DNA of 64,000 nucleotides, from the NCBI GenBank assembly GCA_025331435.1, contig JAIWNI010000001.1, forward strand, positions 124,001 to 188,000. Reading direction: 5' to 3'. The stretch is from Choanephora cucurbitarum (lineage: Eukaryota > Mucoromycota > Mucoromycetes > Mucorales > Choanephoraceae). Under the pieces are notes generated by a model that was given only the letters and a program-made list of their open reading frames with translations, was not told the DNA's origin and searched no databases. The translations under genes and the position numbers were made by a program. This document shows, one piece after another, positions 35,177-47,953 of the stretch (positions within the stretch are counted from its first letter, which is position 1; each line of letters begins with the position of its first letter).

Positions 35177-36243
35177 TTAACACAACTTCTTTTTATACTT
35201 CTTTAGCAGTCTCATGGATACACGTAATGGTTTTTGTTTTCTTTTGATAACTATTTTGGTAGGGTTCGACTCATTCTTCAGTTTAAGGCCAAGCTTTGTC
35301 TGAGTCAATTTGACCCAATCATCTGTATCACCTAGTACCTCATAGTCAAATACTTTGTCCCATTCTTTAGAAGGTGATGTTTTGTTAACAAACACTACTT
35401 TTCCGTTTTTCGATGAACTATGTATTTGCTTGGCTGCTTGTTTGATGAATCGCTTCAAGCCAGGTATTTTGAGTGAAGTGCCCATGACGATCATCAGATC
35501 AGGTTTTCGTCGGAGATCAGTACACTGTAATCGACCGATGGTTTCTCCCTCTGGATGAGCTTCATTGTAAAGTACTATATTAGGTCGTAGTGTTCCCATC
35601 GATAACGAACGTTTCCCTAGTTTGATGCGTTCACTACCAAACAATTCACATTGTGGACATACAGGCGGCAGTCCGGTACGAAACAATGCTTCATAGTCAC
35701 TCGTGAACTCATAAGACGCTGTGCATAAAGTACATTTGACTCGATCCATCGCGCCATGAAGCCTAACCACCGAGAGCTCAACAGAGTCTTCAAGACAATC
35801 GATGTTTTGAGTATAGCAGCGCATCAATTGACCTCTCTCTTGAAGAGCTCGAATAAAGGTATGTGTGAGTGTGGGTGTAGCAGCTGACATGACTGACTTG
35901 AGTTCTGCCATTAGGGTATAGAAGCATTGAGTTTGTCTTTGGTCTTTAAACAGGTGAGCATCAAACAAGTCTTGTCCTTTCAAGACAGTTCCTGGGTATT
36001 TTCTTTTGACTAAGTCGTATAAACCATTAGCTGAGCGAAAATCCTTTGAAGAAAAGAAATGTATTAAGATGTCGTTCAGATGAAGCTGTTTTTGTTATAG
36101 ATTACAGGAATACCAGAACTACATGAGATGCCAGCGCCTGTAATAACAAGTGCTTTCCTGCTGTTTTTGATGCAATCGGCTAGTTCAGTAATGAGTAGAT
36201 CGTCAACTTTTGTAGGTTCTGAAATGTTGATCCTTGTTCTCAT
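35177..36243 (-). CDS. Sirtuin NAD-dependent deacylase, HST3/HST4-like
   Basis: This is an NAD+-dependent protein deacetylase. Exons 36243-36106 and 36043-35177 give 334 residues. Catalytic-domain motifs are in order: VITGAGISCSSGIP (about 33-46), then DFRS after the intron, TQNIDCLE (124-131), and the catalytic His in RLHGAMD (His142). A zinc ribbon (Cys150, Cys153, Cys175, Cys178) precedes LRPNIVLYNE (198-207), MGTSLKIPG and VFVNKT. The basic C-terminal tail (IKRKQKPLRVSMRLLKKYKK) looks like a nuclear localisation or DNA-binding extension. The short CxxC...CxxC loop and the LRPNIVLYNE motif favour Hst3/Hst4 (H3K56 deacetylases), which is inference. Confidence 0.93.
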
Positions 36244-37734
36244 TTTGAACGAATAATTAAAAAAGGACAAAAGTCGGATAATTGTTTGAGCTAGAATGAC
36301 GTACTTGTACTTGATTTGCATAGACAGTTGTCTTCATCCAGTAAGCCAACTACACAAGACAGAAGGATGTTCCGTGTTGAGCTATATATTTACCTACGAA
36401 TCTACTAGCAGTCAGGTTTGTTCAGCCTGTCATGATCCTTCGAAGGATAGGTCTTTCCTACAAGCAATTAGTTTTTCTTTTCAACATAATTGATTTAACC
36501 AAACAAAGCTTTCCAAGGGACCAAATGCCTACCAGGTTTCTGCTTTTTCAATTTACTGAGGATCATATTTAATAAGTTTAAAAGAAATGTCAGTTTTTGT
36601 TAAGTGTCATTTGGATATTGATATCAGTATTATGCTTTCTCTCTTTAGTTTTATTAAGCTTTCTGCTTCTTCTTTCATACCCTTAGCTAGATAGAAACAG
36701 TCTCAAGGCAAAGGCAATCAAATCAAATGAAACGTCTAAATATTTGTCTTATTTCGCGGCAATTTGCTGCTTGCTTTCTACTCACGAAAAAGAACTAACG
36801 CGTAAAGAGACTTGATTATATCAAAAGCATGTCTGAAAGTATGCCAACGAAGATCAGCTTGATCATTGGCTCACCCAGTGAAGGCATAGTCTTCATCTCA
36901 TCCCGGATGGTTTTATATGGAAAACATATTCATACATTTCGAATCTTGACACAATTGTGATCAATAGTGCTGTTTCCGCATAATTTCATGGTGAGCTACA
37001 TTTTTCTTCAGCAAGGAGCTTTCATCTGCTGGAGATATATTCGCTCAGAGTCTGTAATTCCTTCAGAATAAATGACAAGCTCTTGAGGGTACATTTAAGC
37101 GTATAACAGCTTTTTCTTATAGAATCTACCCTAAGGCTTCCCAGGAATTATTGTCACAAGAAAAATAGGAGTATTTGTCTCCTTAACCAGTTCCTAAATT
37201 CCTTTACTTAAAGTTTTTGTCGATTGAAATATAAGCGCTTAGGAGTTGAGGCGTCACTTGATATGGCAATAATGTACATAGAAGAAGGAAGCAACTATTA
37301 AAACTTTAGCTTTAATTAAGGATTTAGTACAATAAGCAGCAAATTAAATAGAATGACAGCTATGTGTAACGAGCAACGGATACCAAATAAGCATGAGACA
37401 AAATCTGAAGAAAACAAATCGAACTAGCTGGATAGAAGCAATTCAAGTTTTGCCCGCGCTCGGTGAAAGTGGTATGTAATGGCTTATAGATAGCTGCTAG
37501 TTGATGTTCCTCATAGAGGACTATATGCTTTCCTTCATCTCCAGAGAAAGAAAAGAAAAGCAGGTCACTTCAAGCAGGCTAAGCCTCTTTTGGCCGACGT
37601 CACCATCAGACAGGGACGGGCATTCAAAAAACCACTTCCTTTTTGATTTTTCCTAAATATCATTTTCCTTCCTTTTTGTTTCTAAACAACGTTTATCCTT
37701 TCAAGATATATTTTCTCTTCTTGCGAGCGAATCG
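36244..37734. promoter_or_regulatory. Divergent intergenic region (sirtuin / PAM2-CCCH gene)
   Basis: About 1.5 kb of AT-rich DNA with no supported gene. A T/C-rich tract (37640-37720) lies directly before the ATG at 37735. No inverted-repeat element was recognised. Confidence 0.45.
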
Positions 37735-39160
37735 ATGTCCGTCCTTGCCAACCAGTTGCGAACTAAAAAAGCTGCACTTATCGGTGCTGGTGTAGTTATT
37801 GTGATTACAGCATGCACTTTCCTGACGTGGAGAACAACCACAAACAATAAAAAAGAAGGTAAAGGAACTTTTTTTTTCTAGCTATGAGACAGTATAATAA
37901 CCATATTATCCCCTAGAACACCCCAAGGTTCAACAACGAACAATTAAGAAAGAACAGCAGACAGCAGCCGAGCAGCAAAAACAGTCACATACCATTGAAG
38001 AAGGTAATTTAAGGAATTTGTATATAGACGCGCTCTAAACCTCATTTGTTTTTGAAGATGCTGCAGTTATTGAAAAGAAGGAGGAAGTTATTGCTGATAA
38101 GGTAGAGCTTCAATCGGATGCCACTGAGAATACAGAAAGCATAATTAAGGCAGATGAAGAAAAAGAACTCGAGGACACAGTTGAACAAAATAGCACAGTT
38201 ATGATGACAGATCGATCCATAGAAACAAACCAACAAGAATCTAACGAACATGCTGATAACGAAATCAAGAAAGACGAAATGCCTGAATCTGTTGCTGCTC
38301 CTGCTCAAATAGACGAAGCTGATGCTTCTGGCGCCATCATTGAGGAACAAGTGATTGTTACTCCTGTTACTGCTCAAGATGAAGAGGTTTCTTCTCTCGC
38401 TGCTGTTACCGCTGAAAACGATGAGACTCCTATTGCTGCTGAAGAACAAATTATTGCTACTGAGACTATTGCTCAAGACGAAGAACTTTCTGTTGTTGCT
38501 GAAGAACAAATTGCCACTCCTACTCAAGACGAACAAGTCAAGGTTGAAACATTGGAACTTAAGGAAGAATTCCTCCCACCTGCTCAAGAAGAAACAAAGG
38601 ATGACAACAAAACCAATGATACCTGCACCGAACCCCCTGCTGCCTCTGTTTCCGACGATGCTACCTCTTCTCCTAAAACCACTTCAACTATTCCCTTGTC
38701 TAGCTCCCTTCACGCCACTGCCCCTGAATTTGTTCCCAAGACTATGCAGCCAGCTAAAAAGTCAAACAAGAAATTCTTGACACGAGAGCAATTGATCGAG
38801 CAACAAAAGCAACACTATGTTCCCAAGTCAAAAGCAAGATGCAGCCACTGGCCTCACTGTACTAACAACAACTGCAAGTTCTTTCATCCTTTCAAAGAGT
38901 GCCGGTAAGTCTTAGTAAAGCTGAATATAATTGATATCTCAGTTACTCATTTCGACAATAGTGCTGGAGATGCATGCTTCTTTGGCGACAAGTGTATGTT
39001 TGTGCACCCTCGCGATTGTATTACACCTTCTCGTGAAAACTCTTTACGGAACAAGCGTAACAGCTCAAATACCAGCAATCTTCCTAAGGGCAAGAACAAC
39101 AATTCACCTTCCAATACCGTTCACGAAAACAACATGGTCATCCCAACTGCAGTTATGTGA
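37735..39160 (+). CDS. Membrane-anchored protein with PAM2 motif and tandem Nab2-type CCCH zinc fingers
   Basis: Exons 37735-37858, 37917-38003, 38058-38904 and 38962-39160 join in phase to give 418 residues. A single N-terminal membrane segment (about 13-32, AALIGAGVVIVITACTFLTW) is followed by a long, acidic, Gln/Glu/Thr-rich disordered region. Next comes SLHATAPEFVPK (about 287-298), a good match to the PAM2 motif that binds the MLLE domain of poly(A)-binding protein. Two closely spaced zinc fingers of Nab2/ZC3H14 type follow: C332-x5-C-x4-C-x3-H347 and C352-x5-C-x5-C-x3-H368. The tail is Asn-rich. The layout predicts an organelle-surface protein that holds poly(A) mRNA through both PABP and direct A-binding. 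No known gene name fits. Confidence 0.85.
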
Positions 39161-39565
39161 AAACCCTTCTCTACAACATAATGATCCCTTTCTCATCTAT
39201 ATATATATGCTAAATTGTATAAAGTGTAATTATTAAAGTTTGTCTATTTTTTTTTAACTTATTACCAAAAAAAAAAATAGCCATAATAGACGAATAAACT
39301 TCTTTGAATCAAGCTAGAGGTATATTAAGAAGGGAATTATGTTTTACAGCTATCTTTTTTTATTTGTAGATTTTATTGCATTTAATAAATGATATGCCAT
39401 AAAAGTTATTGCGATGAATGAAAATCGTTAATGATAGGAATGCTTAGAATATGATAAAAAGTTCACTGAATATGGGGCTGGAGAGCTTAAGCTTGATGAA
39501 GTAAGACAAAAAAGAAAGAGAATGTGGCTATATACATGGATATGGTGTTGGTATAGTGGTGCAAC
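39161..39565. other. Convergent 3' flanks of the PAM2-CCCH and kinesin genes
   Basis: 405 bp, strongly AT-rich, with TATATATATG and an A-run (39268-39280). No gene is seen. Confidence 0.5.
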
Positions 39566-42500
39566 TCAATCATAAGAGAGAAGGAAATACATAATAAATA
39601 CAAAAATTGCACATCGACTGAAGAAAGAAATCCAGGGCGACATTTGATGGATTGGTACTGAATAAAGTCTGTCGTCAACAACAGTAGTTGAATCACTTGA
39701 AGCGATGTCGTAACAATGGCGGGTCTCTACAATCAAGTTGTCTTTAAGGAGTGGCTGGTTTGATTGTTCTATGAGTTCAGGCAAAAATGTATCTGGTTCA
39801 TCAACCAGACAAAAGGATTCACAAATATGATAAGGTATGTCAGGTTGGATCAAGGAAGCAGCTTCTTGTACTGAAGTGAATCTAGAGGATGTGCTGCAAG
39901 AGTCTGTCATTGAGCACACAAGTAAGGATTGAATTGCATCTTGAATAGCCAGAGTAATGGCTGTTGTATCAACTTCATTTTCTGATGTTGGTAAATGTGT
40001 GAAAACAGATGCCATTGAGTCCTTGACGGCAGCAAATATAGCATGATGGGTAGTTTGAATAAGGTCAGGATTTTCCAAGGTGGCAAAATCTGACATCATG
40101 CCTTGAACTGCATCCGAAATAGCTATAGTAATCTTCTCGGCAACGATTGGAATTAGGGTCTCAAAATCTACTGTTGCTGGTTGCTCAATCAGCTCTAGTG
40201 TTTTCAGATGATCTTCCATTTCGTTTTGCTTTTTCAGGAGATCTTGGATTGTTTTTTCTTGCTCTTTGACAATGGATGTCAGTTGTTGCTCATGCTCAGA
40301 TGATTTCTTAGAACTCAATTCTTCCACTGATTTTACTGTTTTGAAAGATTGTGTTGTTGATGCTTTCAAGTTCTTTGGAGATGAAGTCGATTGCGTCAAA
40401 GAGGTTTGTTGAGCTTGATAGGTATTAAGCTCTCTTTTTAGCTTTTCGATATAAACGTCGCGTTTTGTCAGCGTCTCGTTTTGTTTCGCGTTTACTGATT
40501 CTCTAACACGTAAAGCGCTTTGTAGCGACTCAATCGTTGTAGCCAACCTATCTATTTGCCTTTGATGTCTTGCCACTTGAGCAGCAAAGACTTCCTCGCA
40601 GCGAGCAACTACATCCTGCATAGTTGTTTCCTTGACGATCAAATCGTCGGTGACATCGGATAAACAAGCAACCTAAATAATACATCACACGTTACAAAAC
40701 CATCACTTCTAATCCTAATAACAACGAGGCTTACCATTTCATCATCTTTAGCGGAAGCATCTTCATTGGTTTTTGAACTAGTCAAAATGAGACTCAGTAA
40801 GCTCTTCAACCGTTCTCTTGTCTCGGCTTCTAACTGTAAACAAAACCAGAAAAATTAGACTTTTTAAAATGACAAATCAAAAGGAGCACCATACATCTGT
40901 TTTCTCTTGCATTTTAGTTTGTAATTCGGCGATTTTGATAAGACAGTTTTGAAGTTCTGAATTATCGCCAATCTGATATGTGTGGTTAGTATTTTCTTGT
41001 GAACAAAGAAAGAAACTTACTCTTGTCATTTTGGCTGCTGTTTTGATGAGTTTTGCGCGCTGAGCAAACCTCAATGTACTTAATGACTCATGCTTTGAAG
41101 CGAGCGTAGGGTTTATAGTACAAATGACTGCAATTCTGGCATTGCCTGATAAAGCAGCTTGCAAAATACGAGTCAATTTTGAATTTCGAAAAGGTATATG
41201 TGTTGCACTAGATGCATGTAAGTGAAAACCAAAATCAGAAAGAAAAGCTTAACTTACGGCGCATCACTAGTTAGCTTTGAAATGACATTGCCCAAAGTCA
41301 ATAAACTCTTGTTAATGTAAGCACCCTCTTTTCTTCTCTGAATGTCAGTAGCTACTTTTTCGGAACCAGCTAAATCGATCAAATTCTATGTTACAACAAT
41401 TAATAAAGTACAATGGTTAGGATTCAAATGATGCAACAACTGTACCAATTGAGATACAAGAACGCCGCGGTTATTATCAAGAGATGCGCCTCTTTTAGAT
41501 TTGCTTTCAATAACCAACTGAAAGACTGTATGGCTACGACTACTGTGCTGGTTGTAGTCGGTAGCGCTGATGTGACGGTTGCTCTCGCCTTCTTTGATAC
41601 AGTTTAAGACTTCTTGAGGTGTTTTGACAATCTTTTCCCGTAAGTTTCGAACACGAACTCCTTTCTAAAAGAATCAGCAGGCATAAATATGTGCTTTCGT
41701 ACAATGTGCTTATCTTCTTACTTTGTCTTCTACTATTTCAAGTTGGTTGTTCTCAGTGTTCAGTAGATCTTTAATTCTTTCGTTATAAATTTCCATATAC
41801 GAAACACGTAGCAAATATTCTCTTCCAGATGTTTCCTAATATGTTATACACTGCAGGTTTATTTTTGTTCTTTGTTTGTTTGTTTTTTCTTTACCTCTTC
41901 TATAAAAGAAAATACATCTTGTACTGCACGTGGAATTACACCCGGTTCCTTTTCGGTGCCTGAAGACAAACGATAGGTGAGCCGGGATTTAAATACATAT
42001 ATAAGTGTGCATTGCTAAACTTCTTACCCATCTATTTATATAGGAAATAATATTTTGAAAACAAGAGAAACTTTAGTTGCGTGAAGAGAGTGCAATATAA
42101 CGCTTGTATATTTACCATTGTCTAAGCAGCAACAAAAGCGAATTAGAATTGGTTCAGACTTAATATCATAAACACTTACATATGTTTTACCACTTGCTGT
42201 TTGACCATAAGCAAAAACAGTACCATTGTATCCCATCATTGTCGATCTATTTAAAACAAGCGTGGTTTAACAACTGTCAATGTGCTGCTTTACTTTATCT
42301 GAGTTACCTTACTAAATCAGAAATACCGGCCTGATAAACTTTTGAATTATCAACGCCCATAAGTACATTGTCTATCACGGAAAAATATATCATGTGAATA
42401 TGCTTCTTTCTATCTCTTTGATATGATGGCTGATATACTCATACCAAATTGAAAGGCTTGTACGAAGGTCGATGACTTTAGCTGTGCCAATTCAATCGTA

Positions 42501-42775
42501 CCGTCTTCAGGTCGAATAACCCAACAAGGCTCTTCTTCTACAGCAATTTCTCTTTGAGAACGAGGTCTACATCGCACCATGACTTGTACATTTTCTCGAA
42601 TTGAAGTCGATTTTGTTGAATAAGAGGGCTTTGAAGTGGAAGATGAAATTGATGGAGATGAAGAGCTTGTTGGGCTCGGATAGATCGAAGTAAATGATTG
42701 ATAGCTTTTCGATGGATCGCACATGGGTGTTGTTGGTGGTGTAATTGGGCGATCGTTTAAGCTATTGTAAGTCAT
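39566..42775 (-). CDS. Kinesin-7 (CENP-E-like) motor with C-terminal membrane segment
   Basis: This is a plus-end-type microtubule motor by family. A Ser/Pro/Thr-rich N-terminus (about 60 residues) precedes the motor, which starts [13 protein letters not shown]. The P-loop is [10 protein letters not shown], the next strand matches CENP-E (TYTMMG...[15 protein letters not shown]), and [18 protein letters not shown] follows. Switch I is NQHSSRSH and switch II is LIDLAGSE, then [15 protein letters not shown]. Coiled coils follow (for example [20 protein letters not shown]). The last residues [20 protein letters not shown] form a hydrophobic stretch ending three residues from the C-terminus. The protein is about 825 residues. 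Two micro-exons, ACAATG (42116-42121) and ATGG (42028-42031), are needed to read T-M-M-G after the P-loop. Splice signals flank both. Confidence 0.93.
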
Positions 42776-43123
42776 CTTAAATTTTTTGGATTGTGAAAAA
42801 AGGTATGAAGGAAAGAGAAAGAAAAAAAAATAAAACGCCCTATTTTAAAGCAGCATCTATTGTATAGAAGCAACGAAATTAACAGTCCGGTTACTTTATT
42901 TGGCAATTGAGCTTTGCAAACTCTTAAGAGGAGTGTTATCTCACCCCTTATTGTAAACATGACATTTTGTGTATATGAGTGTTGACATCACTCAAATAAG
43001 GAATACCGATAACACGCTCATTTGACTCCAAATATATCTTTTTGGCCACACTCTATCATATTTATTGTTTCTAAATTAATATAAGAAAGAGGGAGAGAGA
43101 AGATAACCAAATTTTAAAATTAG
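42776..43123. other. Intergenic: kinesin 5' flank / PDAT 3' flank
   Basis: 348 bp with an A-run (42825-42833) and GA-rich sequence (43084-43102). No gene is seen. Confidence 0.5.
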
Positions 43124-45750
43124 TTATGGGAGTGGCTCAAGCTGTATTTTCTTTGCGTATTGTTCGATTTGAGATACAATGCGTTGTGTGACGTTTTCTC
43201 CCTTATTTGAAACGATTTGAAGGATATCAAGCTAAACAAAACAAAAGAAGGTGTAAGTCCGAGTTCAACAAGCTGTACAACGACTTACTGTCATTTCCCA
43301 ATTGCCGAGGATATCAACGTGATCTCCTGTCTTGGATCCTCCTCGGACCTCTAATTTGCTGTCACTCAATTCATTTGGATATTCTCTTAATACGACAGGA
43401 CTGTGGCCTGGATTATATAGATCTGCGTATTTTGTCCAGCCTCCTGATGGTGCACACATGTATCCTAGTGATAAAAGAGGTACAGTGCCGTCTCTAAAAA
43501 ATAGTTCCCATTTGATAAGTTGCCACACTCCTATATATATAACCTTTCTTTAGTTTTTACCCATCTGAGAAGCGAACACCTGTTTCAACGCCTTTACTTG
43601 GTTCATGCATAGCTCGATCAATATACTAAAAAACATTAAGGTAATCCCAGTTGAGTGAATATCATGCTTTTGGTTCTGTTGATAGTTTCCTCCTACTTAC
43701 AATAGAGGGTGGATGAGGCACATCATCTGTGCTATTGCTTGTTTCTGTTTTTCCAATTGATTCCTTAACAACTGCATCTATAAACTCCTCTTCTCTTATT
43801 GAGGTTCCATTCAGTAGTTTCAATACATCATAGTCCACATCTTCTTGGCTTGCTTTAATGTCGTCTTTAGCTCGGGTATAATAGTAACTTCGTTCGGTAG
43901 GTAAACCGACACCGTACATGCAATAAATTTTCATATTAGGTGCTATGGGTAATTGAGATTCAAGAGGATTTGACCACTTTCTATGATCTAGATTATTTTT
44001 CTTAAGCTGCTTTATGGAAGTAGTGATGCCAAATGAATAGTTGGATTGCAACATTGCGGAAAACTCAGGAGAGGCTGATTGATGTAACAAGTCTATTGAG
44101 CTATTGACATCATAGTTTTGATCCACGTCCTTATTGACCATCTTTTCTGTTGTCTTATTTTTGTCTTTCTCCTCTGCTGTGGCTTCTTCCTCGTTGGTTT
44201 TGGTGAATGAAATGATATTGCCATACGAGTGATACATTGCGTTTGAATCATCATCAGGTGCGCTGTCATGAGTACCCCAAATAAGATGACCACCCTTAGG
44301 CAACATAGAAGATCCGCCACTCCAGGACCGTACCAGACTAGCTCTCTCTCGCCTAGAAAAGAACTTTTCCAATAGATAAGCACTAAAACTTCCAAGTGAC
44401 ATGGTGTCTCGTGTCTCGCCCGACAATAAGGCTGTCAATGCTTTTGGCACGCCTGCCATAGGGCCTGCAATATTCACAAAGGAGGCAACATGTTCCTCAG
44501 TCCATTTTTCACCACCATTGCCACCTTCTGGACTTTGAACCCATCTCAAGAAATAAGGAAACATACTTGCACCTAATATCTTTTGTTGTTACTACCACTT
44601 GGCATTAGCTTTTTAACTGTTTTTTCTTACCCATTGAATGTGTTATGATCACTGCAGGCTTTTGGTTGGTCTTTCGAGAAGTTTCGATAACTGTCTTAAG
44701 CTTAGTGAAGTAATGATCCCGAACCTCTAGATTTGAAAAAGAAAGTCGCCAGTCGTAACTTGCCAAAAACATATTATTGTTGTCATATCCAATAAAAGCC
44801 AAATTTTCGATAATTTTAGCCCAGATCCAGTAACTATCTTCACGTGTTAATTCACCCATGTTTTCCTATTCAGATAATTGTTTCAACAAACCCAGTTACA
44901 AAATAGTCAGCAGCGTCAAAGCCTAATCATGAAAAGAAACGCATGAGTTTTTTTTCTGTAAAATACAACCAATGCAACTGACCTTGTGCAGCTCTAATCT
45001 TAATGCCAGGAGGATCCAATCCTGTCACAGGATCCAATTTTAAATGTTCTATCCAAAGGTCTTTTTCTAATAAAACAGATCGAAACATAGCTAACGTATT
45101 GTTCATAAGTAAAGAAGTGTACGTACATGATATGCAATACTTTACTTGTTGTACCCCACATGCGCTTTCTAAAAAATCTTCTTGACTTCTCTGCTGATCC
45201 CCATGATTCTAGTCCAGAAGAAATGATACCTGGAATCATAACAACTGGAAAATGTGGCTTTAAATCCATTTCGTCTCTATTGTGTATGTGTCAGGTTGAA
45301 CAACAGTTTAACGATTTTCTTCTTTTATCTATCTTACTTGAAGGCTAGGGCTGGCATAAATGCTTGTTCAGTCGATGGCGCATAAGAGAAAAAACTAGTG
45401 AAGTTTCCGAACAGCTCGTCTACCATATCTGTCATTGCTAGCATCTTGGGCAAATCCATGTCTGACAAATGTAAGTTAAGATAAGATTGTATATCACTAA
45501 AATGTGTTTGAGCAGCAGGTGTTTTTGATGCAGCATAGGCAGCTAATAGTCCAACAGAAAGACCGACAATGAAATGAAATCGCTTCCTTTTCCATAAGGC
45601 TGGATTATCTTGCTCAAAAATAGTACAATCAGCCAGTATATCTTCAGGTTGTTCGCCTATTGATTTTAGCGATATTGTCTTTTTGATAATTGGACGCGGT
45701 TTTTCGTCTTCTCCTGTATTAAATAGGAATCCTATACGTCTTCTCAACAT
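43124..45750 (-). CDS. LRO1: Phospholipid:diacylglycerol acyltransferase (Lro1/PDAT)
   Basis: PDAT transfers an acyl group from a phospholipid to diacylglycerol to make triacylglycerol at the ER, without acyl-CoA. The N-terminus is cytosolic and basic (MLRRRIGFLFNTG). A single membrane anchor follows (HFIVGLSVGLLAAYAA), then a lumenal LCAT-type hydrolase domain: FPVVMIPGIISSGLESWG, FRKRMWGTTSKVLHIM, and the nucleophile Ser in ITHSMGA. The catalytic Asp is in DGTVPLLSLGYM and the catalytic His in KTGDHVDILGNWEM. The end is KKIQLEPLP. A charged insert (TNEEEATAEEKDKNKTTEKM) lies between nucleophile and Asp. The gene has about eight short-intron exons. All three triad residues are present, so it should be active. 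Confidence 0.95.
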
Positions 45751-47202
45751 GTATTAAATCAGTAATAGGAGACAAAGAAAGAAAGAGAGAGAGAAAAAAA
45801 AAAAAAGAAAGGACAATAAAGCAAAAGAAAAAAATCAGGGTTAACGTGTTTATCTGGCATGATTTCGGGTCGTGCGTACAGTACCACTTATTGGTTGAAT
45901 TTTTTTCTAGAGCATTATCTTGTGCAACAACTAAACGCAAGCATGATAAAATGCTGAAGCTTATTGCATCATAACACTTCATACGATTCGCAGTATATGA
46001 GCTTGATCTCTGATCAATGATGCCATTTCCGTTAATTCAGCTCAAAGGACACATGTAATTCCGTAATGTTGTCTCCCATTTAATGTCACCTTGGAGATAA
46101 AAACATGATTTATGAACCTTTACGATTGCTCTCTAATATTGCGTCGATTAGGCTGCACAGACAACAAGAAGAGAGAAAAAGAGACTGTGCCCTGCCATGC
46201 TTATTTCAGTAGCACAATTTATTCTATACCTTAAACTAAACTAAAGAAGTAAATTTTGTAACACAACTAATTACAGAAATCAAAAAGTTAATCAGTACAT
46301 CAGAATGCTTGATACAGTATCCTTAAAATGTCCAGATCGAGTGCTTAATGGTACTTTCAATATATATGTATCTCGTACATAGATCAAGGCCAACACTATA
46401 TAGTTGAAAGCTTCAATTAACAATTTACTATGATACTAGATGCTTTCCTGCTCTCTTACATATAAAACGGTATTATCTGATCATGCGTAATGAACGCATT
46501 CGTTCTTTTTTCTCTAAGTACACAGATGATACGAGCAAGTATGATGACAAGGCTCATTGTACACAAGACGATCCCTTGCCTTAAAGGGGTAGCCATTACG
46601 TCAATAAGTGCCGATAATTCTTCAGTAACAAAAAATAAGCACATTGACAGTTCATTGCGTAGAATATCTTTTTACTGCCTAATGCCTAGGTAATGTGACA
46701 GTCTGTACAGCTGAAGCGAACAATTTACCAATGAATTATGATACAGCTACAGGAGCCAACTGTGTGTTGTTTCGAAGACAGGGAAGAAGGGGACAGGTTT
46801 GAAGATGAGTATAATTGATCAGGCAAAGTTAATAGTTGAAAATTCAAAAGATTACTCGAAAGTTATGAATAAGACAATTTTCCTTTTCCCTATCATCAAT
46901 CGTGAACACCATAAGCTAAATAAAATTAACTGCAGCCGCTGTTATTAAGTATCCTTAGATTAGATTCTACATAGGAGACTTTGTATAGTTGTATGACTTA
47001 TTCCTGAGCATTAAAATATAAACTGCATCGGATTACAAAGAAATCGTTAAGCTTACTCATACAACTCTCGTTATGTATTAATGCGCTGCTAGAGGTTGAA
47101 TTGTATCCTTCTGACCATCCTCCGTTTATCTAGCGTACCAGCAAACCTTGCAGACATAAAAACACTCTTATCACCTCTTTATAAAAAACACATGAAGCTA
47201 AA
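45751..47202. other. Gene desert upstream of LRO1
   Basis: About 1.45 kb. GA-rich and A-run sequence (45776-45830) forms the LRO1 leader. Further right, short frames without motifs occur (for example 46456-46693, open on both strands by chance). Nothing else is supported. Confidence 0.45.
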
Positions 47203-47889
47203 TTGAGCATTGTCTCTAAAATGAGCACTTCTACAATTATTTCATTATCTAAGGAAGCCAATAAACATCTTTTCGAATATTCTTATGGTAGCTTAGCCGA
47301 CGCTTTTGTTTATCAAAGTAACATTGCTCAGATCGCCAGAGATCTTAACCTTCCAAAATCAACTGTACCATCAGCTTATAAAAGACCTTAGCAAACACAG
47401 ACTGCTCTTCCTAAAACTTCAACTGGGAAAAAAAAAGACTTCTTCTCAAACTGATTTGAATGCGGTTGAGACAAGTGTTCATCATTGACCTACTGAATCA
47501 ACTAGGGCTCAACATCGTTTGTTCAAAAAGTGCATGTTCAATGTTTGGTCGATTATTACCTTCCTTGGATTGAAAAAGAGACAAAGAACATCAATATTGA
47601 CTACATATTGCAGGAAGACAATGCTCCATGCCATGTAGGAGTATACTCCAGTAAGGTGCTCTTTAAACTTGATTTCAAGATTCATGAATTACCTCGGCTC
47701 ACACTGTACAAAAAGGATTCACTTGCATCTATTTTACAATTTTTTGTAAGCAAAAAAAAGCAGAAGGAGGCTGCATCAAATTCAATACCAAAGACTTTTA
47801 AAAGAGCCTGTCTTGCAAACCTTCCTGGGAACACTGTTTTATCAAAGCGTCTCGCCAAGATACTAAAGGTACCAGGTTTGATGTGCTGA
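47203..47889 (+). pseudogene. Degenerate Tc1-type transposase fragment
   Basis: The first part (MSTSTIISLSKEANKHLFEY ... IAQIARDLNLPKSTVPSAYK) looks like the N-terminal helix-turn-helix of a Tc1-type transposase. After several stops the same frame resumes with VQCLVDYYLPWIEKETKNIN and YILQEDNAPCHVGVYSS. That is the strand and second catalytic Asp (EDNAPCH) of the DDE domain. The region with the first Asp is missing, and the sequence diverges after HELP, before the DLNPIE-type third acidic residue. It is dead. A MITE lies 64 bp downstream. Confidence 0.75.
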
Positions 47890-47953
47890 ATTTTACATGG
47901 TGATTAAGCTACAAAAAATGGAAGACATAGGAACACTGTTGAATCTAAATCAA

